8,943 nt of DNA, taken from JBCBZH01 sp039815415 (GTDB lineage: Bacteria; Bacteroidota; Rhodothermia; Rhodothermales; Rubricoccaceae). The DNA lies in NCBI GenBank assembly GCA_039815415.1, contig JBCBZH010000182.1, forward strand, positions 1 through 8,943. The letters run 5' to 3'. Positions 1 to 5,783 of the stretch are shown here, in pieces (the stretch's first letter is position 1; each line of letters opens with the position of its first letter). Under the pieces are notes generated by a model. It was not told the origin of the DNA. It searched no databases and saw nothing but the letters and a program-made list of their open reading frames with translations. The position numbers and the translations under genes were made by a program.

Positions 1-396
1 GGGCATGACCCGCATCAACACAACCGCCAGCACGATGCTGATCAACGGCAGAACGCCGTTCATGAATATGCCCCCATGCGCAGCAGGCGCATAAAGAAAG
101 CCGGAAAACACGGTGAGAATGTAGATCGGGCCAAGAATGAACGACAGCACCGCAATCTGCAAAAGGCTCAGCCCGCGCCAAGGCTTGTAGTAGAGAGACA
201 ACGGCACGGCGATTATCGCGGCGAGGCCATATCTGAACGCCGCCAGATCATAGACCGTCAAACCGCTGTCGCTGGCGACCCGGCTGACAATCAGCCAGAA
301 AGACCAGACAAACACGATACACCACGCCGCCGCGTATCCCGTCACATGGGAGGAATAGCCCGCTGGCATTTGTTCAGCGGCCGCCTGTTTTTGCAT
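1..396 (-). CDS. EamA/DMT-family membrane transporter, N-terminal part (cut by window edge)
   Basis: The minus strand is open from the ATG at 396 to the window edge (132 codons) and continues outside. The translation is strongly hydrophobic, with about four membrane segments at residues 21-41, 50-70, 78-100 and 107-131. The order WSFWLIVSRVA, then DLAAFRYGLAA, then a Pro-rich turn and a KPWRGL loop is the typical start of a drug/metabolite-transporter (EamA, PF00892) repeat, so this is probably an inner-membrane exporter of small metabolites; the substrate cannot be read. The start is uncertain: in-frame ATGs also lie at 453 and 369, and none has a strong Shine-Dalgarno. I prefer 396 because it leaves a short cytoplasmic tail before the first segment. 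It is divergent from the RCC1-type gene. Codon choice (ATA, AGA, TTG) differs from the genes to the right, which hints at a different origin. Confidence 0.75.
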   Translation of the reverse strand, partial: MQKQAAAEQMPAGYSSHVTGYAAAWCIVFVWSFWLIVSRVASDSGLTVYDLAAFRYGLAAIIAVPLSLYYKPWRGLSLLQIAVLSFILGPIYILTVFSGFLYAPAAHGGIFMNGVLPLISIVLAVVLMRVMP

Positions 397-464
397 GTTT
401 GTTTGCCACCCGCCAGCAGTAGGAGCAGACTTGAACGGGGGCAAGAGGGCCATGCGGTCTTTCT

Positions 465-3029
465 TTGATCTCCAATCCAGAAGCCCGAAATGGGCAGCGT
501 ACTAAAGCGGGTAAAGCTGTTGGCCAAGCCCTTGCGGCCGCCCGCCCCTCCGCAGCAAAACCCTACTGTCTCCTGCCGCTCGAAGCGGCTTGGCCCGCGC
601 GGCGCCCGAGGACAACCGCGCTCAGCAGTCCGTTCCCCGAGAGATATCCGCTGTCCCCGCCGCCTGACACACCGCAGGCGGCACCCTCCGACGAGGTTCA
701 TAATGCCATAAGCGTGGCCGCAGGCTGGGCACGCAGTGTGGCTCTCTTGGAAGACGGAACCGTCGTTGAGTGGGGAATACCTGTCGGGTCGACCCCACCG
801 CACGAGGGAGGCCACATTGTGGATGTCTCGGTCGGGTTTACGACAACCTTGGCTCTCTTGGAAGACGGGACGGTCGTCGGATGGGACCGTGCCGAGGTTC
901 CCGATGGATTGTCGGGTGTCATCGGGATTTCGGCTGGTGGAAGCCACAATTTGGCCCTGCGCTCGGACGGAACCGTCGTAGGGTGGGGGAGCAACACAGA
1001 GCCAGGGGGGAGCTATACCGGTCAGGCAACGCCTCCAGACAGCCTGTCTGACGTCATTGCAGTTGCTGCGGGTGGGACGCACAGTCTGGCCCTGCGTGCC
1101 AATGGGACGGTTGTTGGGTGGGGCAACAACACCATTGACCTGGGGTTGCACTATGCAGGACAGGCAACCCCTCCAGCGGGCCTGTCCGATGTAGTGCAGA
1201 TTGCAGCAGGGGAGACCAACAGCCTCGCACTCACACGGGATAGCACAGTCGTTGCATGGGGCAGCGAGGCGTGGGGGCAATCATCGCCTCCCTCAGGACT
1301 CTCTGGCGTCATCGCGATCTCGGCAGGCACCGGATACAGCTTGGCTTTGCGTGTGGATGGGACTGTCGTCGGGTGGGGGCGTCAGAGCGCAGGGGCCTCA
1401 CCTCCCGAGGGACTGCGCGATGTCGTGGCCATCTCCGCTGGCACTGCTCATGCTCTTGCGGTACGAGCTGATGGGAGCATTGTAGCGTGGGGTACGGGAC
1501 GGCATGGAGAGAACCGATCGCCGCTCAGCCCGAACGGGTTTGTCGAAGCCGCATCGGGTTCTGGTTTTGTATCCGGTCTGCGAGCGGATGGGACAGTTGT
1601 TGGATGGGGGCTAGACTGCTGGGAAGGTGTGATCTCGTCGCCTGCTGAGATCAACGACGTGATCGAGATTGCGAGTGGATACAATCACAGCTTAGCTGTT
1701 CAGGCAGATGGCACCGTCATCGGGTGTGGAGACTATGGTGCTGGGCAGACCGCAGCCCCAGAGGACCTGTCGGATGCCGTGTCCGTCGCGGGGGGGCTCT
1801 ACCACAGCGTGGCGCTACGGCGCAACGGAACTGTCGTGGCCTGGGGAAGAAATGACCAGGGGCAGACCGAGGTGCCTATGGACTTGCGGGACATCGTTGA
1901 GATCGCAGCTGGTCCCTACCGAAATCTCGCTCTACGTGCCGCCGGAACAGTTGCAGGGTGGGGCTACTTGGGAGTGCCTCAGGTAACTGACACGCTCACG
2001 AGTGTTGCTGCGATTGCACTCGGAGAGTTCCACACCCTTGTACTTAAAACGGATGGGGCCGTCCTGGCGTGGGATCTCTGGAATCCACCGATTCTAATGC
2101 CTGACATGCAAGACGTTGTTGCTGTCGAAGCCGCTGGAAGAAGAAGCCTCGCGCTTCATGCTGACGGAACAGTGTCTGCATGGTGGGGGATGGATCCATC
2201 CGGTATAGAGACGATCCCCACGCCTGCCTCCTCTGGCTTTGTATCTATTTCGGGAGGAGGCAATACACGAGCGGGAATTCTTGGGAGCGGATTCGTCGGA
2301 TGTGATCGTACTGCGCCTCTCCGAATAGCTTCGGCTTCGGTCACCGTCGCCAACACATCTCCGGACTGGGCAGTGCAGCTAGCTGACTGTACGTTCGCGG
2401 CATTCGATGCGCGTGGCGATAGCTTGGCAGACACAGCGCCCTTCACAGTCAGACCTCTAGCTGCAGGTGCACGTCGTGCTGCTACGCTCATTCCCCCGGA
2501 TGGTGCGCAGGCGCTAATTCTAATGGAGGGGACGCTGGATTCGGGCGCTGATGCTCGAGAGGCTCTCGCTTTGGCAGTGGCAGCTGTCATCTTGGACACC
2601 CATGGCGCGGTTCACGTGTATCAAGGTCAACGAGCTGAGTGTGGCAACGGAGAGGGGCTAAGGCCATGTGATGAGATTGGCGAGCAGATGCAGCAAGCCC
2701 TATCGGATGTTGTGCGAAACTCGCCAGACGACCCCACGGAACCGCCAGACGACTCCACGGAAGCGGCGAGCGATTCCACAACAACACTGAGGGTATTTCC
2801 CAACCCGACATTTGGTGTAACTCGCGCTCAGCTAGACCTTCCAGAATTGTCTCAGGTCCGGCTTGTGATCAGAGATAGTCGAGGGCGCGAAGTCGGGGTG
2901 GTGTTTGACGGAACACTCGAAGAGGGGCCTCACCGCATTGAGATCGATCTGTCGGGTTTTGAGCCAGGAGTGTATCTGATTGAAGAGCAGCACTTTGGGC
3001 ATATCCGTCATGTTGTCCTAGTGCAGTAA
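465..3029 (+). CDS. RCC1-repeat (double beta-propeller) protein with T9SS C-terminal sorting domain; N-terminus uncertain
   Basis: A protein of 854 residues. Residues from about 78 to 622 are 13-14 repeats of roughly 35-45 residues with the core AAG-x-x-HSLAL-x-x-DGTVVGWG and the spacer PPxGLSD, the RCC1/alpha-tubulin-suppressor type. Fourteen repeats would make two seven-bladed propellers. Residues ~622-745 form an unassigned domain, followed by a PDDSTEA-like linker and, from residue 775, a Por-type sorting domain (VFPNP near its start, FEPGVYLI, HVVLVQ at the end). In known T9SS substrates this domain directs export across the outer membrane and surface attachment or release. The only start available after the in-frame stop at 432-434 is TTG at 465. 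The first 75 residues are Ala/Pro/Arg-rich without a hydrophobic signal peptide, which T9SS cargo needs, so the true 5' end may be missing, frameshifted or replaced. The binding partner is unknown. Base composition is less GC-biased than in the neighbouring DUF368 gene. Confidence 0.85.
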   Translation: MISNPEARNGQRTKAGKAVGQALAAARPSAAKPYCLLPLEAAWPARRPRTTALSSPFPERYPLSPPPDTPQAAPSDEVHNAISVAAGWARSVALLEDGTVVEWGIPVGSTPPHEGGHIVDVSVGFTTTLALLEDGTVVGWDRAEVPDGLSGVIGISAGGSHNLALRSDGTVVGWGSNTEPGGSYTGQATPPDSLSDVIAVAAGGTHSLALRANGTVVGWGNNTIDLGLHYAGQATPPAGLSDVVQIAAGETNSLALTRDSTVVAWGSEAWGQSSPPSGLSGVIAISAGTGYSLALRVDGTVVGWGRQSAGASPPEGLRDVVAISAGTAHALAVRADGSIVAWGTGRHGENRSPLSPNGFVEAASGSGFVSGLRADGTVVGWGLDCWEGVISSPAEINDVIEIASGYNHSLAVQADGTVIGCGDYGAGQTAAPEDLSDAVSVAGGLYHSVALRRNGTVVAWGRNDQGQTEVPMDLRDIVEIAAGPYRNLALRAAGTVAGWGYLGVPQVTDTLTSVAAIALGEFHTLVLKTDGAVLAWDLWNPPILMPDMQDVVAVEAAGRRSLALHADGTVSAWWGMDPSGIETIPTPASSGFVSISGGGNTRAGILGSGFVGCDRTAPLRIASASVTVANTSPDWAVQLADCTFAAFDARGDSLADTAPFTVRPLAAGARRAATLIPPDGAQALILMEGTLDSGADAREALALAVAAVILDTHGAVHVYQGQRAECGNGEGLRPCDEIGEQMQQALSDVVRNSPDDPTEPPDDSTEAASDSTTTLRVFPNPTFGVTRAQLDLPELSQVRLVIRDSRGREVGVVFDGTLEEGPHRIEIDLSGFEPGVYLIEEQHFGHIRHVVLVQ
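696..2330 (+). repeat. RCC1 repeat array, about 14 units
   Basis: Protein-level tandem array inside the RCC1-type gene. Units begin with V-I/V-x-I-S/A-AG and carry LALRxDGTVVGWG. Units 3-7, 9 and 10 are close to consensus. Unit 2 is shortened, unit 8 has lost the AG start, and units 11-14 are progressively degenerate, the last ending near GFVGCDRT. The nucleotide sequences of the units have diverged, so this is an old expansion and not a recent slippage product. Confidence 0.8.
2722..2784 (+). repeat. 21-bp tandem repeat encoding a PDDSTEA-type linker
   Basis: Two adjacent 21-bp copies (2722-2742 and 2743-2763) agree at 19 of 21 positions, and a third degenerate copy follows (2764-2784). They encode PDDPTEP, PDDSTEA and ASDSTTT, an acidic, Pro/Thr/Ser-rich spacer directly before the sorting domain. 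The period is a multiple of three, so copy-number change would only alter linker length. Confidence 0.7.
2787..3026 (+). other. T9SS type A C-terminal sorting domain (coding sub-region)
   Basis: The last 80 residues (775-854) of the RCC1-type protein. Features are the entry motif VFPNP, an LDLPELSQVRLVIRD beta-strand pair, a DGTLEEGPH turn, the near-C-terminal GVYLI motif and a hydrophobic final strand HVVLVQ. This is the Por secretion tail pattern (PF18962 type) found in Bacteroidota and Rhodothermota. It implies Sec export followed by T9SS passage, although the signal peptide is not visible at the annotated start. Confidence 0.85.
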
Positions 3030-3048
3030 TGAGGAGGTTTCATACCAC

Positions 3049-3072
3049 GAGGCACAGCCATTGTGTAGCCTC
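3049..3072 (+). terminator. Possible weak stem-loop terminator after the RCC1-type gene
   Basis: GAGGCACA (3049-3056) can pair with TGT plus GCCTC (3064-3066 and 3068-3072) around a 7-nt loop, with one bulged A. It starts 19 bp after the RCC1 stop codon. The following stretch is TG-rich rather than a clean T-run, so intrinsic termination is only a suggestion. Confidence 0.3.
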
Positions 3073-3134
3073 TGTGTGTGTTGATACCCTGCTGGGGTCG
3101 GTAAGGACATTTCCTTCACTGTCATCTTTCTTCT

Positions 3135-4091
3135 GTGTCTGAACTGTCTCGCCTTCCTCGCCGTATCGCCCAGGGCCTCCTCATGGGCGGGGCCGACATC
3201 ATCCCGGGCGTCAGCGGCGGCACGATGGCCCTCATCGCCGGCATCTACCGGGACCTGATCGACGCCATCAGCGAGGGCACCACGGCCGTGCTGCTGCTGC
3301 TGCGCGGACGCTTCTCGGACGCATGGGCCGCGTTTCGGGACATGAACTGGGGGCTTCTGCTGCCCGTCGTGGGCGGCATCCTGACGGCCATCGCCATCGG
3401 GTCGCTGTTCATCCCCGAGCTTCTGGAGCGCTACCCGGTGCAGTGCCGAGCGTTGTTCTTCGGGCTGGTAGCGGCGTCGCTCGTGATCCCGTGGCGGGAG
3501 CGCAATGAGCACCACGCGTGGCACTACGCCGTCGCGCTGGTCTTCGGGCTGGTGGCGTTTTTCCTGGTCGGCCTTCCTCGAAGCGGGGATGCCGCCGACC
3601 CCTCACTCTGGCGCGTGGCAGGCACGGCGGCGATTGCCATCAACGCCATGATCTTGCCCGGCGTGAGCGGGGCGTTTCTGCTGGAAGTATTCGGACTCTA
3701 CAGCCCGACCCTCGAGGCACTCCGCTCTCTCGATGTGCCCTATGTGATGGCGTTCTGCGGTGGGGCTGCCATCGGCATCGCGCTGGCGGCAAAAGGGCTC
3801 TCATATTTGCTCGAACACCACCACGACCTGACGATGACGGCGCTCGTCGGGCTTCTGGCAGGGTCGCTCCGCGCGCTCTGGCCCTGGGTCGAGCGCATCC
3901 AGCACGTGTCGTCCGACGGAGAGGTGGAGTGGGTGCCGGACCCATCGGTGCTGCTGGCACCAGGGGCCGACTGGCCCGTTGCACTGGCGCTCGCCGTAGG
4001 CGGATTCGCAGCCGTCACCGCGCTGGCGTGGGTCGGCCGTCGCCAGCTCGAGACAGCGGACGATGTGCTGGTGGAGAAGATGCACCGGTAA
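3135..4091 (+). CDS. popT: DUF368 family membrane protein, PopT-type polyprenyl-phosphate transporter
   Basis: A 318-residue polytopic membrane protein. The signature DIIPGVSGGTMALIAGIY (residues 21-38) and its partner ILPGVSGAFLLEVFGLY (173-189) are the two half-repeats of the DUF368 family (PF04018), which suggests an internally duplicated, inverted fold. About 8-9 hydrophobic segments follow the first motif. DUF368 members have been identified as undecaprenyl-phosphate (C55-P) translocases that recycle the lipid carrier for peptidoglycan and surface glycan synthesis; that role is transferred from the family. Length is normal. The start is GTG at 3135, chosen because the family begins with about 15 residues before LLMG; the next start (ATG 3183) would cut into that region. 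No Shine-Dalgarno is visible. It converges with the sulfotransferase gene across a 40-bp gap. The symbol follows the family and not a verified orthologue. Confidence 0.88.
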   Translation: MSELSRLPRRIAQGLLMGGADIIPGVSGGTMALIAGIYRDLIDAISEGTTAVLLLLRGRFSDAWAAFRDMNWGLLLPVVGGILTAIAIGSLFIPELLERYPVQCRALFFGLVAASLVIPWRERNEHHAWHYAVALVFGLVAFFLVGLPRSGDAADPSLWRVAGTAAIAINAMILPGVSGAFLLEVFGLYSPTLEALRSLDVPYVMAFCGGAAIGIALAAKGLSYLLEHHHDLTMTALVGLLAGSLRALWPWVERIQHVSSDGEVEWVPDPSVLLAPGADWPVALALAVGGFAAVTALAWVGRRQLETADDVLVEKMHR

Positions 4092-4131
4092 CGCTGATGC
4101 TGGGCGAGAAACCGCCAGCTCGACGCAGAGA

Positions 4132-5061
4132 TCAAGCGTTTCGCAGACGATCCACGTGATCCAGCATCTCGTATTCCGGAGCGAGGCGGGTCCGAATGTG
4201 TGCCAGTTCGTCGGCCGTTGGGGCTGGAAGCGAGGCCGTGTCGTAAGCGCGCTCCCGGCAGGGCTGGATCGGGAGCCCCAGGCGGTCCGCGAGCTGGCGA
4301 ACGTCGTTTCCGAAGGACTCCGTTCGCAGGATGGCATGACAGGTCAGGGCCTTGCGCGCCGCCTCGAGAGGGTCGAGGGCTTTGGAGAACATCCAGAGCT
4401 GTGTTGAGGCATGGCGGGGCGGGGCCGTCTCAGCGAGCGTCACTATCGACTCCCGGCCGACCTCACCCATCGCCTCCGCTTCGATCAGGAGATCACGCCA
4501 GCTCGGCTCGAGCCGCTTGAGGCGCTCCGGGTTACGACGGGACTCGCGGCGGGTCCAGAGCAGGTAGCGGTAGTAGGACGTCAGGCGCCGGACCGGGTCG
4601 CGCAGGACCGTCAGGCGAAAGGTGCTCGGCGGCAGGCTGAGTTGCCAGAGGGCTTGGTGCGAGTACCCGAGATGGTAGTGGCCTGCATTGAGCAGATCGG
4701 GATCGTGCCGAACAGCCACGACGTGCCCTGGGGCATTGGGCGCGAGGCCTTTCAGAACCAGACGACCCCGTCCACGCAAGCGGCGCTCCTCGCCGAGGTC
4801 TCCGATTCGGGCAAGGGCCGTGTTGAGGCTCGTCCCGGCGGTCTTGCGGATGTGAAGGTGGTAAATCCGGTGGTAGCGCTCGCCCGTCTCCGCATCCGTG
4901 AACGCGGGCTGACGCGTGGACCACGCGGTTCGGGCGGCATCCACAGTCTGTCGCGCGCGGCGGCGAAGCGCCTGCAGAACTCGCCGGGGAAGAGAAGACA
5001 ACGTGTGAGGCGCGAGAGAACGGAGTCCAGCGCTCCAAGGTAGGCGAGAGCAGACCGCCAT
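4132..5061 (-). CDS. Sulfotransferase family 2-like protein (PAPS-dependent)
   Basis: A 309-residue protein with the two PAPS-binding motifs of sulfotransferases. The 5'-phosphosulfate loop is LHIRKTAGTSLN at residues 69-80 (catalytic-type Lys73, then GTS). The 3'-phosphate motif is VLRDPVRRLTSYY at 152-164 (Arg154, Ser162). HYHLGYSH (128-135) fits the conserved region between them. The Arg-rich N-terminus has no clear membrane anchor, so a cytoplasmic enzyme is likely. Family members transfer sulfate from PAPS to sugars, lipids or other hydroxyls; the acceptor cannot be deduced. The ATG at 5061 lies 36 bp after the stop of the second EutN/CcmL gene on the same strand, so it may be the last gene of that transcript. 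No shell-targeting peptide was recognised, and a functional link to the microcompartment proteins is speculative. Confidence 0.85.
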   Translation of the reverse strand: MAVCSRLPWSAGLRSLAPHTLSSLPRRVLQALRRRARQTVDAARTAWSTRQPAFTDAETGERYHRIYHLHIRKTAGTSLNTALARIGDLGEERRLRGRGRLVLKGLAPNAPGHVVAVRHDPDLLNAGHYHLGYSHQALWQLSLPPSTFRLTVLRDPVRRLTSYYRYLLWTRRESRRNPERLKRLEPSWRDLLIEAEAMGEVGRESIVTLAETAPPRHASTQLWMFSKALDPLEAARKALTCHAILRTESFGNDVRQLADRLGLPIQPCRERAYDTASLPAPTADELAHIRTRLAPEYEMLDHVDRLRNA

Positions 5062-5097
5062 CTGGAGCCAGAGGCCATAGGCTTCCGGCGCGCTGAC

Positions 5098-5391
5098 CTA
5101 GAGGACTTGGTCCCGATCCGCCTCCGCAACGGGCGGATCCACGATGCCCACGATGGTCGCGTCGGTTGCCGTCAGCTCATTGGGCGGGCGGAACGGAAGC
5201 GCCGCCTCCGCACTGGTGACAAACAACACGCGGTCCCCGATGCCCGCATCGACAGTGTCGAGGGCCGCCTCGGGCGTTCCAGCGTCGGAGCCATCGGCGC
5301 GGAGGGGCTGGACGAGCAGCATCCGCTTGCCCTCCAGGGATGGGTCTTTGCGCGTCGCCCACACGCTCCCGATGACGCGTCCCAGTCTCAC
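5098..5391 (-). CDS. EutN/CcmL family microcompartment vertex protein, copy 2 (divergent)
   Basis: A 97-residue protein of normal size for the EutN/CcmL (BMC-P, PF03319) family. It opens with RLGRVIGSVWATRKDPSLEGKRMLLVQPL (residues 2-30), then DTVDAGIGDRVLFVTS (45-60) and ends with ATIVGIVD (78-85). Family members form pentamers that cap the vertices of bacterial microcompartment shells. The start is a GTG (5391-5389) whose last two bases are the first two of the upstream copy's TGA stop, a 4-bp GTGA overlap that suggests translational coupling. The usual GSSxR element after the VLV strand is replaced by TSAEAALPF, unlike copy 1. The shared VWATRKD core shows that the two are tandem paralogues. 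No hexameric BMC-domain gene lies in the window. A downstream sulfotransferase follows after 36 bp. Confidence 0.87.
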   Translation of the reverse strand: MRLGRVIGSVWATRKDPSLEGKRMLLVQPLRADGSDAGTPEAALDTVDAGIGDRVLFVTSAEAALPFRPPNELTATDATIVGIVDPPVAEADRDQVL

Positions 5392-5675
5392 GACGTGCTG
5401 GCGTCGTCGGGCACATCCAGCCGGTCCACAATCGCCATGATGACGGCGTCCACGGGCTTGCCCTTCGTGAGCACCGTCTGGCGCCCGGATGAGCCCTGCG
5501 CGACCAGCACCGTCTCGCCTTCGCCAGCCCCCACGGAGTCCGCGGCCACCACGAAGCCGGTCTTGGGCGTTGTTCCGTCCAGCTCCAGCTCGCGCACGAT
5601 CAGGAACTTCATCCCGACGAGCGCTTCGTCTTTGCGCGTGGCCCAGACGGTGCCGATGACTTTGCCGAGGATCAT
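5388..5675 (-). CDS. EutN/CcmL family microcompartment vertex protein, copy 1
   Basis: A 95-residue protein: ILGKVIGTVWATRKDEALVGMKFLIV (residues 2-27), AADSVGAGEGETVLVAQGSSGR (44-65), then KPVDAVIMAIVD (73-84). This is a near-textbook EutN/CcmL (BMC-P) chain, including the GSSxR element. The ATG at 5675 is chosen because family members start with M-x-LG-x-V; a GTG at 5714 would add 13 unlikely residues. No Shine-Dalgarno is visible; the bases before the ATG are C/T-rich. It is the first gene of the overlapping pair and sits 108 bp downstream of the SMP-30-like gene, with a strong inverted repeat in between. By family it should form homopentameric (or mixed) shell vertices, but shell hexamers and enzymes are absent here, so the partner compartment, if any, is elsewhere in the genome. 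Confidence 0.9.
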   Translation of the reverse strand: MILGKVIGTVWATRKDEALVGMKFLIVRELELDGTTPKTGFVVAADSVGAGEGETVLVAQGSSGRQTVLTKGKPVDAVIMAIVDRLDVPDDASTS

Positions 5676-5722
5676 GGAGGAGGGGGCAGGGCGACCGGAA
5701 GGTAGCGCGGTCACGCACGCTC

Positions 5723-5761
5723 AGGTCGCCAGCTCGACCTAGGCTCTCGAGCTGGCGATCT
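5723..5761. repeat. Perfect 12-bp inverted repeat (hairpin) between SMP-30-like and EutN/CcmL genes
   Basis: TCGCCAGCTCGA (5726-5737) and its exact reverse complement TCGAGCTGGCGA (5747-5758) flank a 9-base loop, CCTAGGCTC. The stem extends to about 15 bp (5723-5761) through one G-T position. No T-run follows on either strand. It begins 23 bp after the stop of the SMP-30-like gene and ends about 48 bp before the first EutN/CcmL ATG. It could end the upstream transcript in a Rho-assisted way, protect an mRNA end, bind a dimeric protein or be part of a repeat family. Confidence 0.7.
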
Positions 5762-5783
5762 TCCGCGTCCTCGCGGGCCAGGC

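Noticed and set aside
76..468. Plus-strand frame of 130 codons at the left edge
   Set aside because: It is Arg/Gln-rich and antisense to the clearly membrane-protein-like EamA fragment.
575..589. Small hairpin GCCGCT-CGA-AGCGGC near the start of the RCC1-type gene
   Set aside because: A 6-bp stem in very GC-rich DNA, without a T-run or neighbouring context, is expected by chance.
342..1280. Long minus-strand frame of 312 codons opposite the RCC1-type gene
   Set aside because: It is the antisense of the RCC1 repeats; its Cys/Pro/Arg-rich periodic translation mirrors the repeat array and shows no domain.
3081..3107. TTGATA and TAAGGA as a -35/-10 pair before the DUF368 gene
   Set aside because: The spacing (15 bp) and the -10 match are poor, and the Bacteroidota-type TAnnTTTG element is absent.
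4108..4131. Bidirectional terminator in the 40-bp gap between the convergent genes
   Set aside because: No stem of useful length or T-run could be found; only a copy of the dispersed decamer is present.
5098..5718. Reading the second EutN/CcmL gene as one 206-residue protein
   Set aside because: The upstream half is the out-of-frame shadow of the first copy; family-like sequence begins only at the GTG at 5391.
5107..5742. Plus-strand frame of 211 codons across the EutN/CcmL pair
   Set aside because: It is antisense to two recognisable vertex genes and its composition (Ser/Thr/Arg-rich) has no family features.
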